This document shows, piece by piece, positions 18,251-28,659 of a DNA stretch of 64,000 bases. The notes under the pieces were generated by a model. The model did not search any database, had not been told where the DNA came from, and worked only from the letters and a program-made list of their open reading frames with translations. How positions within the stretch are numbered: position 1 is the stretch's first letter; the number at the start of each line of letters is the position of its first letter. Both the position numbers and the translations under genes were made by a program. The stretch is from Azospirillum tabaci (lineage in GTDB: Bacteria; Pseudomonadota; Alphaproteobacteria; Azospirillales; Azospirillaceae): assembly GCF_014596085.1 (NCBI RefSeq), contig NZ_JACCJY010000004.1, forward strand, positions 62,001-126,000. The letters run 5' to 3'.

Positions 18251-19093
18251 TCACACCACGGCGCGGATCTGCCGCTCCGCCGCTTCACCGTCGATGCGGC
18301 GGTAGACGGCCTGGACGACGCTGAAGGCGCCGAAGGCGAACAGCCCGGCCGCCACAACGCCGAGCAGCCAGGGGCCGTAGGGCTGCTGCTGGAGGAACTG
18401 CAACGCCTTGAGCAGCCCGCCGGATTCCGACGAATCCGACTGCCACGCGGCCACCATGAAGAAGCTGCCGACCAGCGCGAAGACCAGAGCCTTGGCCGCG
18501 AAGCCGAAGCGGCCGATCGGACAGATCACCTTCATGGTGTTCGGATCGGCGTCCAGTTCACGGCGGAAGCTGGCCTTGTAGGCCTTGATGGCATGGGCGA
18601 CGGCCGCGCCGATGATGACGGCGCCGACCGCGGCGACCAGGACGCGGCCCATCGGCTTGGCCAGCAGCCACGCCGTCCAGTCATGGGCCGCCGCCTCGCC
18701 ATCGCCGCTGCCCCCGCCGCGCCCGGCCAGGAGCTTGATGGCGAAGATCGCCAGACCGGCGTGGATCACCCCGGCGACGACGAAGCCGGCGCGGACCACC
18801 AGCCCCTTGGGCGAGGTCCCGATATGGTCGACGTCCAGCACCGCCTGCATGACCCGCCACAGCGCGTAACCGGCCAGACCGAGCGCGGTCAGCGCCAGCA
18901 GGACCGAGCCGAAGGGGTTCTGGAACAGCTCGACCAGCGCGCCCTTGGTGTCGGTCGGCCGGTTGCTGCCATAGGCCGCCGTCACGGCGAACCAGCCGAC
19001 GATCAGATAGACGAGGCCGCGCGCGGCGTAGCCGAGCCGCGCCAGCCCTTCGATTTCGTTGAGCCTGTCGATTTGGCGCTTGAGCGGGGTCAT
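18251..19093 (-). CDS. DUF1206 membrane protein
   Basis: An integral membrane protein of 280 residues made of three tandem copies of a two-helix unit (GYAARGLVYLIVGW near residue 20, then VRAGFVVAGVIHAGLAIFAI and FGFAAKALVFALVGSFF), the signature of DUF1206. Function is unknown in all family members. The start at 19093 follows GGGGGGAGGGGCC, a good ribosome-binding site; an in-frame start 57 bp further upstream would place a 12-bp inverted repeat inside the gene and lacks such a site. Confidence 0.83.
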   Translation of the reverse strand: MTPLKRQIDRLNEIEGLARLGYAARGLVYLIVGWFAVTAAYGSNRPTDTKGALVELFQNPFGSVLLALTALGLAGYALWRVMQAVLDVDHIGTSPKGLVVRAGFVVAGVIHAGLAIFAIKLLAGRGGGSGDGEAAAHDWTAWLLAKPMGRVLVAAVGAVIIGAAVAHAIKAYKASFRRELDADPNTMKVICPIGRFGFAAKALVFALVGSFFMVAAWQSDSSESGGLLKALQFLQQQPYGPWLLGVVAAGLFAFGAFSVVQAVYRRIDGEAAERQIRAVV

Positions 19094-19108
19094 GGCCCCC
19101 TCCCCCCG

Positions 19109-19149
19109 TGTGTCAACCAGAGCCGCCGTCATCGGCGCTGGTTGACACA
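19109..19149. promoter_or_regulatory. 12-bp perfect inverted repeat upstream of the DUF1206 gene
   Basis: TGTGTCAACCAG (19109-19120) and CTGGTTGACACA (19138-19149) are perfect inverted copies with a 17-bp spacer, ending 15 bp before the start codon. It could be an operator or, in the transcript, a stable hairpin just ahead of the ribosome-binding site. The core GGTTGACAC also occurs in the repeat array at 12957-13137. Confidence 0.75.
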
Positions 19150-19196
19150 ACCGAAACCGCTGCGCTTCGGTTCCTCAGCGGGGAAACAGGCGGCGG

Positions 19197-20402
<1,206 letters not shown>

Positions 20403-20415
20403 CAGAACCGATCGG

Positions 20416-21093
20416 TCATTGAGGGGTGCGGGTTTCGACGAGCGCCCAGTTCGGGTCGCTGGCACGGGTGTTGCGGGCGAAGGTCCAGATGTCCACAGCC
20501 TCGACCACGGCGTTCGGATCACCGTCCACCACGGCCCCGGCGCTGTTGCGCACGACGTTCATCTGCTCCGACACGAACTTCACCGTGACCAGCGCGGTGC
20601 GGCCGTCCATGCGGGCCTCCACCACGTCGGCGTCGGTGATCGTCTCGATGCGGGTCTCCAGCGTCTCGCCCGCCGACTGGCGCTCGCGCACCGCACGGGC
20701 GAAGTTGTCGTAGACCTCGTCCGACAGCAGCGGGCGCAGGGTCGCCGTGTCGCCCTTGGCGAAGGCCTCCACGATCATCTGGAAGGCGCCGCGGGCGCCC
20801 TGCAGGAAGTACTTCTCGTCGAAGCTGGGGTCGGCGGCCTTGATCTGCTCCAGCGCGGTGGCCAGCGACACCGGCTCGTCGGGCGACGGGGCGGCGTTCG
20901 GCAGGGGCCGCTCGCGGTTGGGCATAGCGACCACGTTGTCGGGCTGGTTGTTGGGGCGGGCCGTGAAGGGATTGGGCCGCTGACGTTCCTCACCGGTGCG
21001 GCGGCCGAGCACGCTGCGCAGCCGGTACACGAGAAACGCCGCGATCATCGCGAAGATTAGGATCTCGACGAACACAAACCCATCTCCCATCAT
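20416..21093 (-). CDS. timA: Tim44/TimA-family inner-membrane protein
   Basis: About 225 residues: one N-terminal membrane helix (FVFVEILIFAMIAAFLVYRL), a proline- and asparagine-rich linker, then a Tim44 domain (FDEKYFLQGARGAFQMIVEAFA to the C-terminus). Alphaproteobacterial TimA is the relative of mitochondrial Tim44 and is commonly found beside secB, fxsA and mltA, as here. Its bacterial role in membrane protein handling is inferred from family work. Two adjacent ATGs at 21093 and 21090 are possible starts. Confidence 0.88.
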   Translation of the reverse strand: MMGDGFVFVEILIFAMIAAFLVYRLRSVLGRRTGEERQRPNPFTARPNNQPDNVVAMPNRERPLPNAAPSPDEPVSLATALEQIKAADPSFDEKYFLQGARGAFQMIVEAFAKGDTATLRPLLSDEVYDNFARAVRERQSAGETLETRIETITDADVVEARMDGRTALVTVKFVSEQMNVVRNSAGAVVDGDPNAVVEAVDIWTFARNTRASDPNWALVETRTPQ

Positions 21094-21333
21094 CCATCCT
21101 TCCGGGTGACTGAAGGCCGGCCCCGAAATCACCGGCCCCGCTTGATCCACTACTGGATCCTCCGGCGGGTGAGCATTAAGTGTACCGGAACGCTGCCGGG
21201 ACCAGCTCCCAGCTCGCCCTCTCCGCCGAGGATTTCACCCGATGACCCGTGCCGGAGCTGTTCTTCCAACCAAAGATCGGGTGACGTACCCTGGTGTAGA
21301 TAGGCCCTCGGGGTTGAAAGAGCAAGGACGGCC

Positions 21334-21942
21334 ATGAATCCACTGTTGCTGTTGTTCCTTTTGCTGCCGATTGCGGAAATCGCGACCTTCATCGAGGTCG
21401 GAGACTGGATTGGCGCCGGCCCGACGGTCGGGCTGGTGATCCTCTCCGCCATCCTCGGGTCCGTACTGCTCCGTTGGCAGGGCCTGTCCGTCCTGAAGCG
21501 CGCGCAGGAGGCGGCGGAGCGTGGCGAGAGCCCGGTCGGCGCCGTGTTCGAGGGATTCTGCGTCGTCGTTGCCGGTCTGCTGCTGATCATCCCCGGCTTC
21601 CTGACGGACATCGTCGGGATTCTGCTGTTCGTGCGCCCGGTCCGCAACGCCTTGGGCCGCTGGCTGTTCGACCGTATGAAAGGCGCCGCCTCCTTCCAGA
21701 TGCACGGCCGTATGGGCGGCCAAGGCTGGAGCAGCGGCCGCAATCCGAACGGCCCTCACGGCGGCCCGCGCAACCGCCCGCCGCCGGGCGTGATCGACGT
21801 CGATTACCAGGAGGTCGACCCCGACGGCGGCCATCCGGGAAGCGCCGGTCCGGCGGACCGCGACGGGCCGGACGACACGCCCAAGCTCGGTGACTCCCGC
21901 TGGGCGCCGCCCGGCTCGCCCTACCGCAACGACCGCGGGTGA
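21334..21942 (+). CDS. fxsA: FxsA-family membrane protein
   Basis: A 202-residue protein. The first 130 residues hold the FxsA domain with three or four hydrophobic segments (LLLFLLLPIAEIATFIEVGD; VVAGLLLIIPGFLTDIVGIL). The remainder is a Gly/Pro/Arg-rich disordered tail. FxsA overproduction in E. coli relieves phage T7 exclusion by the F plasmid; its normal role is not known. It is divergent from timA and upstream of secB, a conserved alphaproteobacterial set. Confidence 0.9.
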   Translation: MNPLLLLFLLLPIAEIATFIEVGDWIGAGPTVGLVILSAILGSVLLRWQGLSVLKRAQEAAERGESPVGAVFEGFCVVVAGLLLIIPGFLTDIVGILLFVRPVRNALGRWLFDRMKGAASFQMHGRMGGQGWSSGRNPNGPHGGPRNRPPPGVIDVDYQEVDPDGGHPGSAGPADRDGPDDTPKLGDSRWAPPGSPYRNDRG

Positions 21943-22042
21943 AACGCACCGGTTTCACTTTGTGGAGCCCGCGGTTCCGTGCTAGCCAGCGGGTCTTGAA
22001 GACCTTTCCATCGTGATGCCGCCCCGCGGCCAGGAGTTGTCC

Positions 22043-22540
22043 ATGTCCGATCAGCAGATCAACGGTCAAGATCAGGAAGCCGCCTCGTCGCTGCCGATGC
22101 ATGTGCTGGCGCAGTATGTGAAGGACCTGTCCTTCGAGAACCCCAACGCCCCGCAGAGCCTGCTGCCCGGCCAGCCGCAGCCGCAGGTCAACATCGGCGT
22201 GGACGTGCAGGTTCAGCCGATGGGCGAGGACGTCTACGAGGTCGTGCTGAAGCTGCATTGCGAGGCCAAGCAAGCCGAGGCGACCGCCTTCCTGGTCGAG
22301 GTCGCCTATGGCGGCCTGTTCCAGCTTCCGGGCCTGCCGCAGGAGCATCACCGCCCGGTGCTGCTGATCGAGGCGCCGCGGATGCTGTTCCCCTTCGCCC
22401 GCGCCATCGTCGCCGGTTGCACCCAGGACGGCGGCTTCCCGCCGCTGATGATCAACCCGATCGACTTCGTCGATCTGTACCGCCGTCAGACCGCCGGCCA
22501 GCAGGCCCAGGCCGAAGAGGCGCCGCAGTCGCCGTTCTGA
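22043..22540 (+). CDS. secB: Protein-export chaperone SecB
   Basis: A 165-residue tetrameric chaperone that holds preproteins unfolded and hands them to SecA. The family core is clear: HVLAQYVKDLSFENPNAP, then VYEVVLKLHCEAKQ, LLIEAPRMLFPFAR and GGFPPLMINPIDFVDLY. An earlier in-frame ATG at 22013 is rejected in favour of 22043, which begins MSDQQ. Its stop codon lies in the first of four 14-bp tandem repeats. Confidence 0.96.
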   Translation: MSDQQINGQDQEAASSLPMHVLAQYVKDLSFENPNAPQSLLPGQPQPQVNIGVDVQVQPMGEDVYEVVLKLHCEAKQAEATAFLVEVAYGGLFQLPGLPQEHHRPVLLIEAPRMLFPFARAIVAGCTQDGGFPPLMINPIDFVDLYRRQTAGQQAQAEEAPQSPF

Positions 22541-22583
22541 TGCCGCCGTTCTGATGCCGCCGTTCTGATAGCTCCGTTCTGAT
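22528..22583. repeat. Four tandem 14-bp repeats across the secB stop codon
   Basis: Units at 22528, 22542, 22556 and 22570; the two middle copies are exactly GCCGCCGTTCTGAT and the outer two differ in the first few bases. The secB TGA is in the first unit, so copies two to four are untranslated. Each unit carries CGTTCTGA, so the array looks like a slippage product seeded by the secB 3' end. Confidence 0.9.
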
Positions 22584-22607
22584 CCGGGCCATCGGTTTCG
22601 GACAAAC

Positions 22608-22647
22608 AAAAAGGCGGGAGGCTCCACCGGGGCCTCCCGCCTTTTTT
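22608..22647. terminator. Bidirectional intrinsic terminator between secB and rho
   Basis: AAAAAGGCGGGAGGC (22608-22622) pairs with GCCTCCCGCCTTTTT (22632-22646). The A-run on the left and T-run on the right give a U-tract on both strands, matching its place between the convergent secB and rho genes. Confidence 0.92.
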
Positions 22648-22695
22648 CGTGCCCACCCCCGCCCTTGAACCGGACGGGGGTGAGAAAACCGCCAA

Positions 22696-23952
22696 CTACT
22701 GATTCATGGACTCGAAGAACTCCGAGTTCGATTTCGTGTGCTTCAGCTTGTCGACCAGGAAGTCCACCGCGTCGGTCACGCCCATCGGCATCAGGATGCG
22801 GCGCAGGATCCACATCTTGGAGATGGTGCCCTTGTCCACCAGCAGTTCCTCCTTGCGGGTGCCCGACTTGGAGATGTCGATGGCCGGGAAGGTGCGCTTG
22901 TCGGAGAGCTTGCGGTCCAGCACGATCTCAGAGTTGCCGGTGCCCTTGAACTCTTCGAAGATCACCTCGTCCATGCGGCTGCCGGTGTCGATCAGCGCGG
23001 TCGCGATGATGGTCAGCGAGCCGCCCTCCTCGATGTTGCGGGCGGCACCGAAGAAGCGCTTCGGGCGCTGCAGCGCGTTGGCGTCGACACCGCCGGTCAG
23101 CACCTTGCCCGATGAGGGAACGACGGTGTTGTAGGCGCGGGCCAGACGGGTGATGGAGTCCAGCAGGATCACCACGTCGCGCTTGTGCTCGACCAGCCGC
23201 TTGGCCTTCTCGATGACCATCTCGGCGACCTGGACGTGGCGCGTCGCCGGCTCGTCGAAGGTGGAGCTGATGACCTCGCCCCGCACGGAGCGGGCCATGT
23301 CGGTCACCTCTTCCGGACGCTCGTCGATCAGCAGGACGATCAGATAGGCTTCCGGGTGGTTGGTGGCGATGGAATGGGCGATGTTCTGCAGCATCACCGT
23401 CTTGCCGGTGCGCGGCGGGGCGACGATCAGCCCGCGCTGGCCTTTGCCCAGCGGCGCCACGAGGTCGATGATGCGGCCCGTGAAGTTCTTCTTGGTCGGG
23501 TCGTCGACTTCCATGCGCAGCCGCTCTTCCGGATAGAGCGGGGTCAGATTGTCGAAGTTAATGCGGTGGCGGACCTTGTCCGGCGCATCGAAATTGATCG
23601 TGTTGACCTTGAGAAGGGCGAAATAGCGCTCGCCATCCTTGGGCGCGCGGATCTGCCCCTCGACCGTGTCGCCGGTGCGCAGGCCGAAGCGGCGCACCTG
23701 GCTGGGGCTGACATAGATGTCGTCGGGGCCGGGAAGATAGTTGGCCTCCGGCGAGCGCAGGAATCCGAAGCCGTCCTGAAGAACCTCGAGCACGCCGTCG
23801 CCGTAGATCGGAACATCGTTTTCCGCCAGCTGCTTGAGGATGGCGAACATCATGTCCTGCTTGCGCAGCGTGCTGGCGTTCTCGATCTGCAGTTCCTCCG
23901 CGAACGCCAGCAGTTCGGCGGGGCTCTTGCACTTCAGCTCTTGGAGATGCAT
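22696..23952 (-). CDS. rho: Transcription termination factor Rho
   Basis: A 418-residue hexameric RNA helicase, normal length. The N-terminal cold-shock-like RNA domain contains [20 protein letters not shown], Walker A is APPRTGKT, and the secondary RNA site reads [23 protein letters not shown]. In Caulobacter and other alphaproteobacteria rho lies close to the origin, as here. Its leader is C-rich and G-poor (see separate entry), which fits autogenous control. Confidence 0.98.
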   Translation of the reverse strand: MHLQELKCKSPAELLAFAEELQIENASTLRKQDMMFAILKQLAENDVPIYGDGVLEVLQDGFGFLRSPEANYLPGPDDIYVSPSQVRRFGLRTGDTVEGQIRAPKDGERYFALLKVNTINFDAPDKVRHRINFDNLTPLYPEERLRMEVDDPTKKNFTGRIIDLVAPLGKGQRGLIVAPPRTGKTVMLQNIAHSIATNHPEAYLIVLLIDERPEEVTDMARSVRGEVISSTFDEPATRHVQVAEMVIEKAKRLVEHKRDVVILLDSITRLARAYNTVVPSSGKVLTGGVDANALQRPKRFFGAARNIEEGGSLTIIATALIDTGSRMDEVIFEEFKGTGNSEIVLDRKLSDKRTFPAIDISKSGTRKEELLVDKGTISKMWILRRILMPMGVTDAVDFLVDKLKHTKSNSEFFESMNQ

Positions 23953-24312
23953 GGGGGTGCCTTAAGGGAATCGGTCATGCGAGGGGGAGTGCCAGAGGTC
24001 CCGGGCCGGCGCAGGGTGCGTCGGTTGAGCGTCGGACGGCGCTGAAGGCTGGGAATGCCTGTCGGACGTCGCGCCCAGATCGTTGGGGAGGGACGGAACG
24101 GCGGATGTAGGATGGGTGCCCGCGAGGCTTGCCGCCCCGTGGTGGGAAAGATGGTTAGCGGAACGCCGTCTGCAAGTCAAATGAAAGCGAATTCTTGGAA
24201 ACGGAGCGGAATCGCGCGCGTCTTCGTCCGGGTCACGATGCCGCATCCCCTGTTATCCAGGCAACCGGGGCACGACCTGGACGTTCAAGACAGAAGCGGT
24301 TTGGTTGACATC
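23953..24312. promoter_or_regulatory. rho leader and divergent spacer to the P-type ATPase gene
   Basis: A 360-bp spacer without a convincing gene. Read in the direction of rho, 23953 to about 24140 is rich in C and poor in G, the composition of a Rho-utilisation site; rho leaders in other bacteria are attenuated by Rho itself. The segment 24145-24200 is more AT-rich (AAGTCAAATGAAAGCGAATT) and is the likely promoter area. The ATPase frame stays open back to 24055, so an earlier start for that gene cannot be excluded. Confidence 0.5.
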
Positions 24313-27084
24313 ATGAGCCCGCATGACCGTTCCGGATCCGGAACCATCGTTGCTCCCGAAGCCTCCACCGATCCCCTGCCCTGGCACGCCCAACCGCCGG
24401 ACCAGGCCTTGGCCGCGCTGGACAGCCCCGACGACGGGCTGACGCCCGACGAGGCGGCGGAGCGCCGGCGCCGACACGGCCCCAACCGGCTGACCCCTCC
24501 GCCCCGCCGGTCGGCGCTGATGCGCTTCCTGGCGCAGTTCGACAACCTGCTGATCTATGTGCTGATCGGTGCCGGACTCGTCACGGTCGTGCTGGGCGAG
24601 TTCGTGGACGCCGCGGTGATCGCCGGCGTGGTGCTGATCAATGCGGCCATCGGCTACGTCCAGGAAGGCAAGGCGGAGCAGGCATTGGACGCCATCCGCA
24701 ACATGCTGTCGCCGCAGGCGGTGGTTCTGCGCGGCGGCCATCAGGTGACCGTGCCGGCGGAGGATCTGGTCCCCGGCGACCGGGTGCTGCTGGCCTCGGG
24801 CGACAAGGTGCCGGCGGACCTGCGGCTGGTCCGCGTCAAGGGCCTGCGCGTGCAGGAAGCGGCGCTGACCGGGGAATCCGTGCCGGTCGCCAAGTCCGCC
24901 GACGCGGTGGCCGTGGACGCTCCCCTGGCGGAGCGCGGCGGCATGGCCTATTCCGGCACGCTGGTGGCCCAGGGACAGGCCACGGGCGTCGTGGTGGCCA
25001 CGGGTGACAAGACGGAGCTGGGCCGCATCGGCACGCTTCTGGCGGGCGTGGAGGAGCTGACCACGCCGCTGCTCGCCCAGATGGCCGTCTTCGGGCGCTG
25101 GCTGACCATCGGCATCCTGGCGCTGACCGCGCTGACCTTCCTCTACGGCTCGCTGGTGCGGGGGGAGCATTGGGCGGACATGGTGATGGCCGCGGTCGGT
25201 CTGGCGGTGGCGGCGATCCCCGAAGGGCTGCCCGCGGTGATGACGATCACGCTGGCCATCGGCGTCACCCGCATGGCCCGGCGCAACGCGATCATCCGCC
25301 GTCTGCCGGCGGTGGAGACGCTGGGCTCGGTCGGGATCATCTGCTCCGACAAGACCGGCACGCTGACCCGCAACGAGCTGGTCGTGCAGACCGTGGTGAC
25401 CGCCGCGGGCGATTGCGCGGTGACCGGCACCGGCTACCGCCCCGAAGGCGAGTTCCGGCGCGACGGCAAGGCCCTGGACCCCGGCGCCGATCCCGTGCTG
25501 ACCGAGCTGGCCCGCGCCGCCCTGCTGTGCAACGACGCGGAGCTTCAGCGCGAGGAGGACGGCGGCGATGGCAAGGGCGATGGTAGCGGCGGCTGGACGG
25601 TGGCCGGCGACCCGACCGACGGCGCGCTGCTGGCGCTGGGCGTGAAGGCCGGACTGGACGCGCGGGAGGAGGCCGCCCGTTGCCCGCGTACGGACGTCAT
25701 CCCCTTCGAGTCCGAACACAAGTACATGGCCACCCTGCACCACGACCATGAGGGGCACGGGGTGCTGTACGTCAAGGGCGCGCCGGAGCGCGTTCTGTCC
25801 ATGTGCGCGCACGTACGGGCCGCGGACGGCGGCAGCGCGCCGCTGGACGCCGGCCATTGGCTGGCGCGGGTGGAAGATCTCGCGGCGCGCGGCCAGCGCG
25901 TCCTGGCGCTCGCCGCCCGCCCCGCACGGACCGGCCAGACCGTGCTCGACATGGACGACGTGCGGGAGGGGCTGACCCTGCTCGGGCTGTGCGGCTTCAT
26001 CGACCCGGCGCGGGAGGAGGCCGTGGCGGCGGTGGCCCAGTGCCAGGCGGCCGGAATCCGCGTCAAGATGATCACCGGCGACCACGCCGGCACCGCCCAG
26101 GCCATCGGGCGGCAGTTCAATCTGTCGGGCGACGCGGTGTCGGGAAGCGAGCTGGACCGGCTGGACGACGCGGCGCTGGTCGACGTGGCGCGCGACGCCG
26201 ACGTCTTCGCCCGCACCACGCCGGAGCACAAGCTGCGCCTCGTCCGCGCGCTCCAGACGGCCGGCCACACGGTCGCCATGACCGGCGACGGGGTGAACGA
26301 CGCCCCCGCCCTGAAGCGCGCCGACGTCGGCGTCGCCATGGGCTGCAAGGGGACGGAGGCCGCGAAGGAGGCCGCCAGCATGGTGCTGGCCGACGACAAC
26401 TTCGCCTCCATCGCCCACGCCGTGGAGGAAGGAAGGACCGTCTACGACAATCTGCGCAAGACGATCCTGTTCATGCTGCCGACCAACGGCGCCCAGGCGC
26501 TGGTGATCCTGGTCGCCGTGCTGGCCGGCTACACCCTGCCGATCACCCCGGTCCAGATTCTCTGGGTCAACATGGTCACGGCGGTGACGCTTGGCTTGGC
26601 GCTGGCCTTCGAACCGCCGGAGGCCGCGGTGATGAAGCGCCCGCCCCGCCCGCAGGACGAACCGATCCTGCCCGGCTTCCTGATCGGGCGCATGGTGCTG
26701 GCGATGGCGCTCCTGGTCGCCGCCAGCTTCGGATTCTTCCTGCTGCACGAAGGGCACGGCGACCCGACGCCGGTCGCCCGCACCATGGCCGTCAACGCGC
26801 TGGTGATGGGGGAGATCTTCTTCCTGCTGAACGCCCGGGCGGTCACCGCCTCGGTGCTGAACCGGCAGGGGCTGTTCGGCAGCCGTCCGGTGTGGATCTC
26901 CATCGGGCTGATGCTGGTCTTCCAGCTCGCCTTCACCTACGCCCCGCCCCTGCAGAGCCTGTTCGGCACGGCGGCGGTGGACTGGACCCAGTGGGTGGCG
27001 ATGACGGCGGCCGGTCTGGCGATCTTCCTGGCGGTGGAGGCGGAGAAGGCGGTCACCCGCCGGGTGATGGGGCGGCGGGGCTGA
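24313..27084 (+). CDS. P-type cation-transporting ATPase (P2A, calcium-type)
   Basis: About 923 residues. N-terminal cation-ATPase domain (LDSPDDGLTPDEAAERRRRHG), TGES actuator motif, PEGLP in membrane segment 4 (typical of P2A calcium/manganese pumps), phosphorylation motif CSDKTGTLTRNE, hinge TGDGVNDAPALKRADVGVAMG and a C-terminal six-helix domain. It probably exports Ca2+ or Mn2+; specificity cannot be read with certainty. The start is uncertain: ATG 24313 lacks an obvious ribosome-binding site, and in-frame ATGs at 24181 and 24238 are alternatives. It converges on hemJ. Confidence 0.88.
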   Translation: MSPHDRSGSGTIVAPEASTDPLPWHAQPPDQALAALDSPDDGLTPDEAAERRRRHGPNRLTPPPRRSALMRFLAQFDNLLIYVLIGAGLVTVVLGEFVDAAVIAGVVLINAAIGYVQEGKAEQALDAIRNMLSPQAVVLRGGHQVTVPAEDLVPGDRVLLASGDKVPADLRLVRVKGLRVQEAALTGESVPVAKSADAVAVDAPLAERGGMAYSGTLVAQGQATGVVVATGDKTELGRIGTLLAGVEELTTPLLAQMAVFGRWLTIGILALTALTFLYGSLVRGEHWADMVMAAVGLAVAAIPEGLPAVMTITLAIGVTRMARRNAIIRRLPAVETLGSVGIICSDKTGTLTRNELVVQTVVTAAGDCAVTGTGYRPEGEFRRDGKALDPGADPVLTELARAALLCNDAELQREEDGGDGKGDGSGGWTVAGDPTDGALLALGVKAGLDAREEAARCPRTDVIPFESEHKYMATLHHDHEGHGVLYVKGAPERVLSMCAHVRAADGGSAPLDAGHWLARVEDLAARGQRVLALAARPARTGQTVLDMDDVREGLTLLGLCGFIDPAREEAVAAVAQCQAAGIRVKMITGDHAGTAQAIGRQFNLSGDAVSGSELDRLDDAALVDVARDADVFARTTPEHKLRLVRALQTAGHTVAMTGDGVNDAPALKRADVGVAMGCKGTEAAKEAASMVLADDNFASIAHAVEEGRTVYDNLRKTILFMLPTNGAQALVILVAVLAGYTLPITPVQILWVNMVTAVTLGLALAFEPPEAAVMKRPPRPQDEPILPGFLIGRMVLAMALLVAASFGFFLLHEGHGDPTPVARTMAVNALVMGEIFFLLNARAVTASVLNRQGLFGSRPVWISIGLMLVFQLAFTYAPPLQSLFGTAAVDWTQWVAMTAAGLAIFLAVEAEKAVTRRVMGRRG

Positions 27085-27094
27085 CCGCCGCCCC
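27069..27094. terminator. GC hairpin at the ATPase 3' end
   Basis: GGGGCGGCGG (27069-27078) and CCGCCGCCCC (27085-27094) form a ten-base-pair stem with the ATPase stop codon in a six-base loop. There is no T-run on either side, so it is at best a Rho-assisted or weak terminator between convergent genes. Confidence 0.5.
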
Positions 27095-27100
27095 GTCCCC

Positions 27101-27529
27101 TCAGAACGGCTTCACGATCACGAAGATGACGATGCCGATCATCAGCAGGGTCGGCGCCTCGTTCCACATGCGGAAGAAGCGCTGCGGGCGGGTGTTGCGG
27201 TCCGCCTCGAAGTCCTTGCGCCAACGCGCCATCATCATGTGCGTGCCGGTCAGGGCCAGGACGAACAGCAGCTTGGCGTGCAGCCAGCCCTGCTTCATCC
27301 AGGCCGGCTCCATCACGATCATCGTGATTCCGAAGAGATAGGCGGCGCCCATCGCCGGATTCATGATGGCGCGCAGCAGGCGGCGCTCCATCACCTTGAA
27401 CCGGTCCGAGGATTCGGAACCCGGCGCCGTCTCGCAATGGTAGACGAACAGCCGCGGCAGATAGAGAAGCCCGGCCATCCAGGCGATGATGCTGATGACG
27501 TGCAGAGCCTTGACCCAGAGATAAAGCAC
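27101..27529 (-). CDS. hemJ: Protoporphyrinogen IX oxidase HemJ
   Basis: A 142-residue inner-membrane protein with four transmembrane helices. It belongs to the HemJ (UPF0093) family: conserved His in KALHVISIIAWMAGLLYLPR and the Lys/Arg segments HAKLLFVLALTGTHMMMARW. HemJ replaces HemG/HemY in many alphaproteobacteria for the penultimate step of heme synthesis. It lies directly after hemE, 49 bp downstream, which supports a heme role. Confidence 0.93.
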   Translation of the reverse strand: MLYLWVKALHVISIIAWMAGLLYLPRLFVYHCETAPGSESSDRFKVMERRLLRAIMNPAMGAAYLFGITMIVMEPAWMKQGWLHAKLLFVLALTGTHMMMARWRKDFEADRNTRPQRFFRMWNEAPTLLMIGIVIFVIVKPF

Positions 27530-27578
27530 CGGTCTTCCCTTCCCTTCCTGTTGCGCGCTTTTTTAATCCACCAGGGCC

Positions 27579-28637
27579 TCAGCCGCGGTTCGGCCAGTCC
27601 TTGATCAGACGGGCCAGCTCGGCGACATGGTCCGGCGGCGTGGTCTGAATCACGCCGTGGCCCAGGTTGAACACGAAGGGCTTGCCGGCGAGCGTCTCCA
27701 GAATCTCCGATGCGGCACCGCGCAGGGCTTCGCCACCGGCGGCGAGCATGATCGGGTCGAGGTTGCCCTGCACCGGCAATTTGGATTGCAGATTCCCGGC
27801 CGCCCAAGCCACTGGGACGGTGGTGTCGAGCCCGACCGCATCCACCCCACTGCCCGTGACGTAAGCCTCATAGGAGAGGCCCGCACCGCGCGGGAAACCG
27901 ATGACCGGAATCGAGGGGTGGCGCGCCTTGACCCGATCCACGATCCGCCGCGTCGGCTCGATCACCCACCGGCGGAATTCGCCGGCCGGCAGGACGCCTG
28001 CCCAGCTGTCGAAGAGCTGGACCACCTCGGCACCGGCCTCGATCTGGGCGCACAGGTAATCGGCGGTCACCTCGACCAGCAGATCCATCAGCGCGCCGAA
28101 TCCGGCGGGATCGCCGTAGGCCCAGCGCTTGACATGGGCGTACTCCTTGGACCCCGCCCCTTCGACCATGTAGCAGGCGATGGTCCAGGGCGCCCCGGCA
28201 AAGCCGATCAGCGTGGTGTGCGCCGGAATCGCGCTGGAGAGGCGGCGGACGGTCTCGTAGACCGGCTCCAGCCGCTCGTGGAAGCGGTGCCGCGACAGGC
28301 GCTTGAGGTCGTCCACGCTTCTCACAGGGTCGAGCTTCGGCCCCTCGCCTTCCTGGAAGGCCAGAGGCTGGCCCAGGGCGTGCGGCACCACCAGGATGTC
28401 GGAGAACAGAATCGCCGCGTCCATGTCGTAGCGGCGCAGCGGCTGCAGGGTCACCTCGACCGCGTGGTCGGGGTTGTAGCACATGTCCAGGAAGCTGCCG
28501 GCCTTGGCGCGCAATTCCCGATATTCCGGCAGGTAACGGCCGGCCTGGCGCATCAGCCAGAAGGGCGGGCGCTGACGCACCTCGCCGGCAAGGGCTGCGA
28601 GCATCGGCTTGGCAATTTCGGACACGGCCTCGGACAC
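27579..28637 (-). CDS. hemE: Uroporphyrinogen decarboxylase
   Basis: A 352-residue beta/alpha barrel that decarboxylates uroporphyrinogen III to coproporphyrinogen III. Substrate motif [17 protein letters not shown] near the N-terminus and [15 protein letters not shown] are diagnostic. The open frame continues 47 codons upstream into the origin region, but a GTG at 28637 preceded by AGGGGAACG gives the normal family length. In Caulobacter the hemE promoter lies within the replication origin; the same arrangement is inferred here. Confidence 0.95.
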   Translation of the reverse strand: MSEAVSEIAKPMLAALAGEVRQRPPFWLMRQAGRYLPEYRELRAKAGSFLDMCYNPDHAVEVTLQPLRRYDMDAAILFSDILVVPHALGQPLAFQEGEGPKLDPVRSVDDLKRLSRHRFHERLEPVYETVRRLSSAIPAHTTLIGFAGAPWTIACYMVEGAGSKEYAHVKRWAYGDPAGFGALMDLLVEVTADYLCAQIEAGAEVVQLFDSWAGVLPAGEFRRWVIEPTRRIVDRVKARHPSIPVIGFPRGAGLSYEAYVTGSGVDAVGLDTTVPVAWAAGNLQSKLPVQGNLDPIMLAAGGEALRGAASEILETLAGKPFVFNLGHGVIQTTPPDHVAELARLIKDWPNRG

Positions 28638-28659
28638 GGCGGATCGTTCCCCTGTAAGT

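Noticed and set aside
24253-26757. An 834-codon open frame on the strand opposite the P-type ATPase gene
   Set aside because: It is a frame shadow of a highly GC-biased real gene: composition is His/Arg/Gln/Gly-rich, there are no recognisable domains, and the ATPase on the other strand has every family motif.
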